In this document: one piece after another, positions 26,516-33,443 of the stretch | Layout of the letters: each line of letters opens with the position of its first letter | How positions within the stretch are numbered: position 1 is the stretch's first letter | DNA from: an uncultured bacterium | GTDB taxonomy: Bacteria; Bacteroidota; Bacteroidia; Bacteroidales; Bacteroidaceae | Direction of reading: 5' to 3' | Length of the DNA: 57,327 nt | Assembly (NCBI GenBank): GCA_946546825.1 | Contig: CAMNOK010000003.1 | Coordinates: 1 to 57,327, forward strand | The notes under the pieces: generated by a model | Seen by the model: only the letters and a program-made list of their open reading frames with translations | The model's database searches: none | What the model was told of the DNA's origin: nothing | Position numbers and translations under genes: made by a program

Positions 26516-26540
26516 GAGAGTGAATTACCCTGCCTGCCTC

Positions 26541-26802
26541 AAAAGGATGCTCTTTTTTCAAAAGTAAGCCTCTTTTCCGCCAAAGTCTATCACTTTCTCC
26601 GCGAAACTCGGCCACTTTTTTCCAGAAAGTCTATCACTTTCGCTGCCAAACTCGGCCACTTTAGAAGCTAAAGTCTGTCACTTTCGTCGCCAAACTCAAC
26701 CACTTTAGAAGCTAAAGTCTGTCAATTTCTTTACGAAACCCAACCACTTTCTGAGCTAAAGTCATACGAGTTTGTTTTCGTTCTCAGTGTTTTAGGGTGC
26801 CA
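26541..26802 (+). repeat. 22-bp-phased palindrome array, element copy B
   Basis: Consecutive 22-bp units start at 26560, 26582, 26604, 26626, 26648, 26670, 26692, 26714, 26736 and 26758, then a 23-bp unit to 26802. Odd units begin AAAGTC and carry the inverted core AAAGTCTATCACTTT. Even units begin AAACTC/AAACCC and end in GCT or similar. The alternation gives a 44-bp higher-order period. Units abut directly and differ by point changes. Confidence 0.9.
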
Positions 26803-26895
26803 AAAGTCAGGCCTTTGGGCTTGTATGCCGTTCTGCCTTTTGACAAAAATTTCTGCTTACAGGAAAAAGGAAAGGGCCTGTTTTGCCTTCCCGAG
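26803..26895 (+). repeat. Tail of dispersed element, copy B
   Basis: It aligns with the reverse complement of about 90-175 through AAAGTCAG, TTGT-A-TGCC and GGCCTGTTTTG. This extends the homology of the two element copies beyond their arrays. The match is patchy. Confidence 0.55.
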
Positions 26896-27033
26896 CTTAT
26901 TTATTGACGCCTGCAGAGGTGTGAGATGGACCCAGGCTGAGGTCAGAAAGATATGACTTTGGACAACTGCTTTTCCAGATTCCAAAAAACCTTTGTAAAG
27001 ATAAATGACGGAAGGAAGAAAAAACTCTACGAC

Positions 27034-27084
27034 AACGCAGATGCAGCGGGTTTGGCCATGGGCTAAATCCGCTGTTTCTGTGTT
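27034..27084 (-). terminator. Long hairpin at xerD 3' end
   Basis: Bases 27034-27053 pair with 27065-27084 over 19 of 20 positions, counting three G-U pairs, around an 11-nt loop. On the minus strand it overlaps the xerD stop and is followed 9 nt later by TTTTTT, so it probably ends xerD transcription. Confidence 0.6.
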
Positions 27085-28021
27085 ATTCTTTTTTTTCGTG
27101 TTTCTCTCTCCAGAGGATGTTGCGGGGGTGGTGGTTGAGGATTTCCTGGCGCAGCAGGGAGGTGTCGATGTGGGTATAGATTTCGGTGGTACCGATGTCT
27201 TCGTGCCCTAACATGGCCTGGATGGCGCGGAGGTCGGCACCGCCCTCCAGGAGTGCTGTGGCAAAGGTGTGGCGCAGGGTGTGGGGAGAGATGGTCTTAT
27301 GGATGCCTGCTGCAACGGCCTGGCGCTTGATCATGATGAGTATCATGGTGCGCGTGAGGTGGGCACCACGGCGGTTGAGGAAGACGTAGTCTTGCTCGCC
27401 GGGCTTTATATTCATGAGGTTACGGTCGAGGAACCACTTCTTCAGCTCCCTGACGGCCTGCGGTGAGATGGGGACGAGGCGCTCCTTGCTGCCTTTTCCT
27501 AAAACCCGGATGAAGCCCTCGTCAAGGTAGAGGTCGGAGAGCTTTAGGTTAGTGAGCTCCGACACGCGCAGACCGCAGGAGAAGAGCACCTCGATGATGG
27601 CCACATTGCGCTGCCCCTCCCACTTGCTCAGATCGACTGAGCGCTCCAGCTGATCGACCTCGGCCGTGGTGAGCACCTCGGGGAGGTGGAGCCCCAGGCG
27701 GGGCCACTCCAAGAGTTCGGTGGGGTCGTCGGCAATGTAGCCTTCCAGTCTCAGGTAGCGATAGAAGGAGCGCACGCCGCTCAATACGCGTGCCTGGGAG
27801 GTGGGACCGATGCCCTGCTCGTGGAGGGTGGAGGCAAAGTGCTGCAGGTCGGCCAGCGACAGACTCTCCACGGCGCGCTGCTCGCGCTGGCAGTAAGCCG
27901 CCAACAGTTGCAGGTCGTGGCGATAGGCCTCCAGCGTGTTGGGCGAGAAGTTGCGCTCCAACTTGAGGTATCTGATGTAGCCCTTGACGACATTTGTGTC
28001 TGATTTCTTGTTGGTCTCCAT
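27083..28021 (-). CDS. xerD: Site-specific tyrosine recombinase XerD
   Basis: A 312-residue tyrosine recombinase from ATG 28021. The longer frame starts at a TTG (28045) inside the promoter and is rejected. An N-terminal SAM-like DNA-binding domain (about 10-95) is followed by the catalytic domain. The catalytic pentad is visible: CGLRVSELTNL (Arg), LGKGSKER (Lys), HTLRHTFAT (His-x-x-Arg), LGHEDIGTTEIYTHI (His, and nucleophile Tyr). XerC/D-type enzymes resolve chromosome dimers at dif. Isolated gene with its own promoter and terminator, consistent with a housekeeping XerD rather than a mobile-element integrase. XerC is the alternative name. Confidence 0.92.
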   Translation of the reverse strand: METNKKSDTNVVKGYIRYLKLERNFSPNTLEAYRHDLQLLAAYCQREQRAVESLSLADLQHFASTLHEQGIGPTSQARVLSGVRSFYRYLRLEGYIADDPTELLEWPRLGLHLPEVLTTAEVDQLERSVDLSKWEGQRNVAIIEVLFSCGLRVSELTNLKLSDLYLDEGFIRVLGKGSKERLVPISPQAVRELKKWFLDRNLMNIKPGEQDYVFLNRRGAHLTRTMILIMIKRQAVAAGIHKTISPHTLRHTFATALLEGGADLRAIQAMLGHEDIGTTEIYTHIDTSLLRQEILNHHPRNILWREKHEKKE

Positions 28022-28038
28022 TATTTTTCTTATTTTTG
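28008..28038 (+). promoter_or_regulatory. Promoter of aroQ
   Basis: TTG at 28008-28010, 20 bp spacer, TATTTTTG at 28031-28038: a full Bacteroidetes promoter. The ATG is at 28066. It overlaps the divergent xerD promoter region. Confidence 0.75.
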
Positions 28039-28042
28039 TCCG

Positions 28043-28050
28043 CAAATATA
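28043..28050 (-). promoter_or_regulatory. Promoter -7 element for xerD
   Basis: The minus strand reads TATATTTG 22 bp before the ATG at 28021, predicting a very short leader. Confidence 0.6.
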
Positions 28051-28065
28051 CAAATTTTCTCTGAC

Positions 28066-28479
28066 ATGAAGATACAAATCGTCAACGGACCAAACCTGAA
28101 CCTGCTCGGGACACGAGAGCCCGACATCTACGGGAGCAACGACTTCAACAGCTTTCTTGCCACCCTTCGCCAACAATATCCCCAGGTGGAGATAGACTAC
28201 TACCAGAGTAACGTGGAGGGCGAGCTGATCAACAAGTTGCAGGAGGTGGGGTTCTCGGCCGACGGCATCGTGCTGAATGCCGGTGCCTACACCCATACGA
28301 GCATTGCGCTGCACGACTGCATCAAGGCGCTGAAGACGCCCGTGGTGGAGGTTCATATCAGTAATGTGCACAGGCGGGAGGAGTTTCGCCACCACTCGAT
28401 GATGGCAGCAGCCTGCAGAGGGGTCATCTGCGGGTTTGGCCTGGACAGCTACCGGTTGGCCGTGGAGTCGTTTCTATGA
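28066..28479 (+). CDS. aroQ: Type II 3-dehydroquinate dehydratase
   Basis: This 137-residue enzyme dehydrates 3-dehydroquinate to 3-dehydroshikimate in the shikimate pathway and normally forms a dodecamer. It starts MKIQIVNGPNLNLLGTREP, the family N-terminus. QSNVEGELI holds the catalytic-loop region, LNAGAYTHTS the active-site Asn/Tyr segment, and VEVHISNVHRREEFR the catalytic histidine. The ATG at 28066 gives the standard start; the frame open from 27994 covers the promoter. It overlaps the following methyltransferase gene by 4 bp. Confidence 0.97.
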   Translation: MKIQIVNGPNLNLLGTREPDIYGSNDFNSFLATLRQQYPQVEIDYYQSNVEGELINKLQEVGFSADGIVLNAGAYTHTSIALHDCIKALKTPVVEVHISNVHRREEFRHHSMMAAACRGVICGFGLDSYRLAVESFL

Positions 28480-29159
28480 TGCAAGGACTGGATCGCTATA
28501 TAGAAGACCACACCGACCGGGAGCCTGACTACCTGTATCGGTTGTGGCGGGCTACCAACATTCACACCATACACGGCAGGATGGCGAGCGGACACCTGCA
28601 AGGCCGTCTGCTGAAGATGGTGGTGCAGATGGTCCGACCGGAGAACATCCTGGAGGTGGGAACCTTCAGCGGCTATTCCGCCCTCTGCATGGCTGAGGGC
28701 CTCGCCTCGCTGGAGAAACAGACCGACGAAAGCCGCAGACAGACAAGAAGACGGGTATGGACTTTTGAGATAAACGACGAGATGGAGGACTTCACCCGGC
28801 CGTGGATAGAGCAGTCGCCCTGGGCCGAATATGTGGATTTCCGCATCGGCGACGCCACCACAGAGGCTCCGAAGTTAGGCATTGACTTCGACCTTGTCTT
28901 CATGGACGGTGACAAGCGCACCTATGTGGAGACCTACGAGGCACTCTTGCCGCTGCTCAAAGGGGGCGCCTTCCTGCTGGCCGACAACACGCTGTGGGAC
29001 GGACATGTGGCCGACACGGCCTACGACCACGACCAACAGACGGTGGGCATCCGACGCTTCAACGACCACCTGGCCAACGACCGGCGAGTGGAAAAAGTGC
29101 TGCTCCCACTTCGCGACGGACTGACCCTCATACGGAAGATTGATTCATCAGGCATTTAG
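28476..29159 (+). CDS. Class I SAM-dependent O-methyltransferase (caffeoyl-CoA type)
   Basis: A 227-residue Methyltransf_3 protein. LEVGTFSGYSALCMAEGL near residue 54 is the SAM-binding motif I. FDLVFMDGDKRTYVE near residue 138 contributes the metal-site aspartate, and LLADNTLWDGHVAD is the conserved post-motif. Relatives are divalent-metal-dependent catechol or caffeoyl-CoA O-methyltransferases, although in gut Bacteroidetes the substrate is unknown. It is coupled to aroQ by a 4-bp overlap. A link to aromatic metabolites is possible but unproven. Confidence 0.9.
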   Translation: MMQGLDRYIEDHTDREPDYLYRLWRATNIHTIHGRMASGHLQGRLLKMVVQMVRPENILEVGTFSGYSALCMAEGLASLEKQTDESRRQTRRRVWTFEINDEMEDFTRPWIEQSPWAEYVDFRIGDATTEAPKLGIDFDLVFMDGDKRTYVETYEALLPLLKGGAFLLADNTLWDGHVADTAYDHDQQTVGIRRFNDHLANDRRVEKVLLPLRDGLTLIRKIDSSGI

Positions 29160-29210
29160 TGATGATTTCTGAGGTTCAATCGTACCTGTTTATTTTTCAA
29201 TCATCACTAA
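29156..29210 (+). terminator. Inverted repeat at end of aroQ operon
   Basis: TTAGTGATGATT (29156-29167) and AATCATCACTAA (29199-29210) form a perfect 12-bp stem across 31 nt, overlapping the methyltransferase stop. No strong T-tract follows, so it may be a terminator or an mRNA-end structure. Confidence 0.5.
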
Positions 29211-29249
29211 AAAGTGTTTCCTCTTATTCCGATTTTCACTTTTAATGAT

Positions 29250-29257
29250 TACCTTTG
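29250..29257 (+). promoter_or_regulatory. Promoter -7 element for rbfA
   Basis: TACCTTTG matches TAnnTTTG 26 bp before the ATG at 29283. No -33 TTG at standard spacing. Confidence 0.65.
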
Positions 29258-29282
29258 CAGCAAATTCAATCTCTAAAAGAAT

Positions 29283-29618
29283 ATGCAAGAGACCAGACAA
29301 AACAAAATAGCACGGCTCTTTCAGAAGGAGCTGAGCCTGATATTCCAGAGTCAGACAAGGATGATGCACGGCGTGATGGTCAGCGTGACACGGGCAAAGG
29401 TGAGCCCCGACCTGAGCGTCTGCACTGCCTACCTGAGCGTGTTTCCCAGCGAGAAGGCTGAAGAAATCATCAGCAATGTGAACACCAACATAAAGACCAT
29501 ACGCTACGACCTGGGCAAAAGGGTGGGCAAGCAGGTGCGCATCATTCCCGAGCTGCGCTTCTTCATCGACGACAGCCTCGACTATATAGAGCACATTGAT
29601 GAACTGCTGGCAAAGTAA
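29283..29618 (+). CDS. rbfA: Ribosome-binding factor A
   Basis: This 111-residue KH-fold protein binds the 30S subunit late in assembly and helps 16S rRNA 5'-end maturation. Family features visible are the N-terminal KIARLFQKELSLIF helix, VSVTRAKVSPDLSVCTAYLS in the central sheet, and the C-terminal LGKRVGKQVRIIPELRFFID, the hallmark RbfA ending. Length fits the family. A permease gene follows after 38 bp, probably in the same transcript. Confidence 0.95.
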   Translation: MQETRQNKIARLFQKELSLIFQSQTRMMHGVMVSVTRAKVSPDLSVCTAYLSVFPSEKAEEIISNVNTNIKTIRYDLGKRVGKQVRIIPELRFFIDDSLDYIEHIDELLAK

Positions 29619-29656
29619 GACGAGGAGTTTTTTAAAAAAAGGAGTGTAGAGTCAGC

Positions 29657-30886
29657 ATGAGGTTTCCTTTCTACATAGCACGCCGCTACCTCTTCTCCAA
29701 GAAGAGTACCAATGCCATCAACATCGTCTCGGCCATCTCCATGACGGGCGTGATGGTGGCCACCATGGCACTGGTGGTCGTACTGAGCGTCTTTAACGGC
29801 TTCCACGACTTGGTGGCAACGCTGTTCACGTCTTTCGACCCCCAACTGGAAGTGACACCCGTCATGGGAAAAACGGCACCGGCTGACGACCCGTGTCTGC
29901 TGGCCATCAAACAGCTGCCGGAGGTGGACGTGGCAACAGAGAGCCTGGAAGATCAGGCGCTGGCCATCTACCACGACCGACAGGCTATGGTCAGGGTGAA
30001 GGGAGTAGAGGACAATTTTTCGGAGCTTACTCACATTGAAGACATCCTCTATGGAGACGGAGACTTCAGCCTGCATGCCGCCAACCTGGAATATGGCACC
30101 GTTGGCATCCGACTGGCACAAGACCTGGGCATGGGTGCCTACTTTGCAGACTACCTGAAGCTATACGCACCCATGAGGGAAGGACAGGTGGATGTGGGCG
30201 ACCCGTCGGGAGGCTTTATGGTTGACTCGGTTATCTCGCCAGGCGTTGTCTTTGCCGTGAACCAGTCGAAGTACGACAAAAGCCTGGTGCTCACCAGCAT
30301 TGCCTTTGCACGGCGCCTCTTCGGACAGCAGGGCATGGTGTCTTCCCTGGAGCTACGCCTGAAAGACGGCAGCGACATTGACCTCGTGAAGACAAAAATC
30401 AAAAAACTGGCAGAAGGCAGATACAAGGTGCTCGACCGCTATGAACAACAGGCTGACACTTTCAAGATTATGCAAATAGAGAAGATTCTGGCCTACATCT
30501 TCCTGACCTTCATCCTGGTGGTGGCCTGCTTCAACATCATCGGCAGCCTTTCGATGCTGATGATTGACAAGAAAGACGATGTGACGACCTTGCGCAACCT
30601 GGGTGCCACCAACAAACAGATTACACAAATATTTATGTTGGAAGGACATCTGATCTCGATGACCGGCGCCGTGGCAGGTATTGGTATCGGACTGTTGCTC
30701 TGTCTGATACAACAGCAGTTCGGCCTGGTGTCGCTGGGCAACAAGTCGGGAACATTCATCATTGAAGCCTATCCCGTCAGCGTGCACTACATAGACGTGC
30801 TGATGGTCTTCATCACAGTCGTTGTGGTAGGAGCACTGGCAGCATGGTATCCCGTCAGGTCTTTCTCTCAAAAACTGATGAAGTAA
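29657..30886 (+). CDS. LolC/E-like lipoprotein-releasing ABC permease
   Basis: A 409-residue FtsX-like permease with the N-terminal FYIARRYLFSKKSTNAINIVS typical of LolC/LolE. One membrane helix lies near residue 22-45, then a large periplasmic MacB-type domain and three C-terminal helices (about 275-400). LolC/E with LolD extract mature lipoproteins from the inner membrane. No ATPase gene is adjacent, as is common in Bacteroidetes. It lies downstream of rbfA and converges on murI with a 10-bp gap. Confidence 0.9.
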   Translation: MRFPFYIARRYLFSKKSTNAINIVSAISMTGVMVATMALVVVLSVFNGFHDLVATLFTSFDPQLEVTPVMGKTAPADDPCLLAIKQLPEVDVATESLEDQALAIYHDRQAMVRVKGVEDNFSELTHIEDILYGDGDFSLHAANLEYGTVGIRLAQDLGMGAYFADYLKLYAPMREGQVDVGDPSGGFMVDSVISPGVVFAVNQSKYDKSLVLTSIAFARRLFGQQGMVSSLELRLKDGSDIDLVKTKIKKLAEGRYKVLDRYEQQADTFKIMQIEKILAYIFLTFILVVACFNIIGSLSMLMIDKKDDVTTLRNLGATNKQITQIFMLEGHLISMTGAVAGIGIGLLLCLIQQQFGLVSLGNKSGTFIIEAYPVSVHYIDVLMVFITVVVVGALAAWYPVRSFSQKLMK

Positions 30887-30896
30887 AACACTGCTT

Positions 30897-31739
30897 TTAT
30901 TCCAGATGAACATGCCGAACGTTGACACGTTCGTGCAGGAAGATTTGTGCACTCTCCTGAAAGCGGTCGGGATTCTCAGTGGTCAGATAACTCACCTTAC
31001 CACCCTTGGTGCAGACACGCTCTATCTGCGGATGACGTTCAAGATAGGTCTTCAAACTATCTGCCACATACTCGCCCTGCGGAACAATGCGCACACCGGG
31101 CTGTATGTACTTTAATATCTTAGGCATGAGCAGCGGATAATGGGTGCAGCCTAAGATGACGGCGTCGATGTCGGGGTCTTTGCGCATGAGCTCGTCAATG
31201 CGCTTCTTCACAAAATAGTCGGCACCAGGGGAGTCGGCCTCATTATACTCCACCAGCGGAACCCAGAAGGGACAGGCCACACCCGACACCTTGATGTCTG
31301 GCCAGAACTTATTGATTTCCAGCTGGTAGCTTCCACTCTTCACGGTTCCCTCTGTAGCCAAAAGGCCCACATGGTTGTTTTTTGTCAGATGCCCGATAAC
31401 CTCTGCCGTTGGTCGGATGACACCCAGCACTCGTCGGTTTTTGTCCCACTCGGCTATGTCGCGCTGCTGTATGCTGCGTAGGGCTTTGGCAGAAGCTGTG
31501 TTGCAACCTAAGATAACCAGATGGCAACCTAAGGAGAAGAGCTTCATGACAGCCTGACGGGTGAACTGATAGACCACATCGAAGGAGCGGGGACCATAGG
31601 GGGCACGAGCATTGTCGCCCAAATACAGATAATCATATTCGGGCAACTGCTGGCGAATGCCATGCAGAATGGTCAGTCCACCATAGCCGGAGTCAAAGAC
31701 TCCTATGGGACCTGGGGCAGAGGAAAACATCGACATCAT
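30897..31739 (-). CDS. murI: Glutamate racemase
   Basis: This 280-residue enzyme makes D-glutamate for peptidoglycan. Its motifs are PIGVFDSGYGGLTIL (catalytic Asp-Ser), ILGCNTASA (first catalytic Cys) and VILGCTHYPLL (second catalytic Cys). Both cysteines are present. The start is ambiguous between ATG 31739 and the adjacent ATG codons, with no effect on the fold. A C8 run on the coding strand lies just upstream (31747-31754) in the leader. It ends the minus-strand envelope operon behind three ompH genes. Confidence 0.96.
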   Translation of the reverse strand: MMSMFSSAPGPIGVFDSGYGGLTILHGIRQQLPEYDYLYLGDNARAPYGPRSFDVVYQFTRQAVMKLFSLGCHLVILGCNTASAKALRSIQQRDIAEWDKNRRVLGVIRPTAEVIGHLTKNNHVGLLATEGTVKSGSYQLEINKFWPDIKVSGVACPFWVPLVEYNEADSPGADYFVKKRIDELMRKDPDIDAVILGCTHYPLLMPKILKYIQPGVRIVPQGEYVADSLKTYLERHPQIERVCTKGGKVSYLTTENPDRFQESAQIFLHERVNVRHVHLE

Positions 31740-31760
31740 CCGACAAGGGGGGGGAAGGGA

Positions 31761-32303
31761 TTATTGGTTGGCCTCAAGCACCTCCTTCACCGCATCGGTG
31801 ATGTTGACACCACGCACAGGGTCGATGTAGGGGAGCGTGTTGGACGATGTGTTCAAGACAAAGGCTAAGCCAAGTTTGGCACCCACCGTTTGGATGGCCT
31901 TGGCAAGTTTCTCATGGAGCGGCTTCATGGCATCCTCTTCTGCCTGTTTCAGCAGACGTATGGACTCTTCCTTGAAGGCGACATTGCGGTCCATCATGTC
32001 CTGAATCTCCGACTGTCGCTTCCGCAGAATAGACGGGGCAAAGTCGCGCTGTCCCTCCAGGAACTCTTCGAACTTCTTGTTGAACTCCTCTTCACTGCGC
32101 TTCGTTTCTGCGTCATACTTGATGCGCAAGTCACCAAGGTTACGCTTGACGAGGGCATAGTCTGTCATGCCCGACAACACCTCATCATAGTTCAGATAGC
32201 CAAAAAGAGGAGCTGCAGGCTGCTCTGCAGAAGCCTGTTGCTCTTGTGCTGACACCGTTAGCGACAACACAAGAGCAACCAGCATTATGATTTGTTTCTT
32301 CAT
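31761..32303 (-). CDS. OmpH/Skp-family periplasmic chaperone, paralog 1
   Basis: A 180-residue exported protein with the signal peptide MKKQIIMLVALVLSLTVSAQ. The central segment (about 55-145) is rich in Lys/Glu and predicted coiled coil. FGYLNYDEVLSGM and the C-terminal FVLNTSSNTLPYIDP are typical OmpH core motifs. Skp holds unfolded outer-membrane proteins on their way to the BAM complex. The start is ATG 32303; the frame extending to 32363 overlaps the previous gene and lacks a signal. Third of three tandem paralogs downstream of bamA. Confidence 0.92.
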   Translation of the reverse strand: MKKQIIMLVALVLSLTVSAQEQQASAEQPAAPLFGYLNYDEVLSGMTDYALVKRNLGDLRIKYDAETKRSEEEFNKKFEEFLEGQRDFAPSILRKRQSEIQDMMDRNVAFKEESIRLLKQAEEDAMKPLHEKLAKAIQTVGAKLGLAFVLNTSSNTLPYIDPVRGVNITDAVKEVLEANQ

Positions 32304-32332
32304 GAATGACAATGATTCAAAACAGACGTTGT

Positions 32333-32830
32333 TTACTTCAACTTGATGACCTCGGACTTGCAAGCCTCGGTGACATCTTCACAAAGAGTGGGGTTGATGA
32401 ACGGCAGTGAGCCTTTCATCACGATATAGACATAGCCGCCCTGGGTGCCAACATTCTCAATGGCCTTGGCAACCTTCATCTGGATGGGCTGGAGAAGTTC
32501 CTGCTGCTTCTTCTGAAGCTCCTGGGAATTGTCCTCATAGGACTGCTGTATCTTCTGCTGCATTTCCATCAGCTTCTGTTCCGTTGACTGTTGGTCGGTA
32601 GCACTCATGGTAGATTTCTTCTTGTCGTAGTCATCAGCCTGACGACGGAATTCTTCCTGCAAACCCTTCAGTTCGTTCTCATACTGCTTGGCCATAGCCT
32701 GCAGGTCTCCCTGAGCCTTGGCATATTCGGGCAGGTTCTGTGCAATGGCGTCATAGTCAACACATCCAAACTTCTGTGCAAAGACTGTTACAGGTGCCAG
32801 AAGCAACAATGCTAAAATAATCTTTTTCAT
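32333..32830 (-). CDS. OmpH/Skp-family periplasmic chaperone, paralog 2
   Basis: A 165-residue exported protein with a signal peptide ending VTVFAQ. The beta core KFGCVDYDAIAQNLPEY and YVYIVMKGSLPFINP brackets a long Gln/Lys/Glu-rich coiled coil (about 45-120). This is the Skp tentacle architecture. It lies between the other two ompH genes with gaps of 29 and 44 bp. Sequences have clearly diverged, so this is not a recent duplication. Confidence 0.92.
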   Translation of the reverse strand: MKKIILALLLLAPVTVFAQKFGCVDYDAIAQNLPEYAKAQGDLQAMAKQYENELKGLQEEFRRQADDYDKKKSTMSATDQQSTEQKLMEMQQKIQQSYEDNSQELQKKQQELLQPIQMKVAKAIENVGTQGGYVYIVMKGSLPFINPTLCEDVTEACKSEVIKLK

Positions 32831-32874
32831 TTTTCTGTCTTTTGTTTTTTGTTATTGTTATGATTTATTCTTTC

Positions 32875-33387
32875 TTAATATCCCAGTTTCTGGAGCACCT
32901 CGTTACTGATGTCGATGCTCGGAGAGCCGAAGATGATGCCCGTGTCGCTGGCCCGGTCAAGCACAAGGCTGTAGCCACGCATCTCTGAGATTTCTTTCAC
33001 CGTGTTATAGATTTCGTCTTGAATAGGCGACATCAAACTCTGGCGCTTCTTGAAAAGCTCACCCTCAGGCCCAAAGTACTTACGCTTCAAGTCACTGGCC
33101 TCCTTTTCTTTCTGCATGATGGCCTCCTGACGGTCTTTCTTTTGTTCTTGCGAAAGGAACACCACCTCGTTCTGATAGTTCTTATACATGGTGGCAGCCT
33201 CCGTGTTGAGAGCCTCAACTTCCGCCTGCCACTTCTTGCTCACCTGGTTGAGCTGCTCGTTGGCACGCTCATAGGCGGGTATGTTCTTCAGGATATACTC
33301 CATGTCGAGCAAAGCAAACTTCTGTGCCGAAGCCGTGGCAATGAAGGCTACGAGCAATGCGATGCTGATGAAAATCTTTCTGATCAT
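32875..33387 (-). CDS. OmpH/Skp-family periplasmic chaperone, paralog 3 (bamA-proximal)
   Basis: A 170-residue exported protein with a signal peptide ending ATASAQ. FALLDMEYILKNIPAYERAN starts the core, a charged coiled coil runs from about 45 to 125, and YSLVLDRASDTGIIFGSP resembles the Skp trimerisation core. It is the ompH gene closest to bamA, the position of the single skp gene next to bamA in many Gram-negatives, so it is the best candidate for the main Skp. Confidence 0.93.
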   Translation of the reverse strand: MIRKIFISIALLVAFIATASAQKFALLDMEYILKNIPAYERANEQLNQVSKKWQAEVEALNTEAATMYKNYQNEVVFLSQEQKKDRQEAIMQKEKEASDLKRKYFGPEGELFKKRQSLMSPIQDEIYNTVKEISEMRGYSLVLDRASDTGIIFGSPSIDISNEVLQKLGY

Positions 33388-33443
33388 ATCTCTTTTCTCC
33401 TCTTTTTTAAACGATTCATTGATTACGTTTCACTCATCACTCC

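Larger units (their letters stand above)
26237..27082. other. Intergenic region with repeat element copy B
   Basis: These 846 bases hold the promoter of the glycan operon, the dispersed element (about 26376-26895) and a long hairpin next to the xerD stop. Open frames at 26323-26517, 26423-26671 and 27005-27211 fall in repeats or antisense sequence and are not supported as genes. About 26896-27030 shows nothing recognisable. Confidence 0.7.

Noticed and set aside
26323..26671. Open frames in the intergenic element copy B
   Set aside because: They cross the conserved block and array units and have no counterpart in copy A.
27005..27211. Plus-strand open frame antisense to the xerD end
   Set aside because: It covers the terminator hairpin and the reverse of a clear xerD coding sequence.
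27083..28021. XerD as a mobile-element integrase acting on the flanking elements
   Set aside because: The protein is a standard XerC/D-length housekeeping recombinase next to aroQ. No attachment-site duplication, excisionase or phage/transposon gene is visible.
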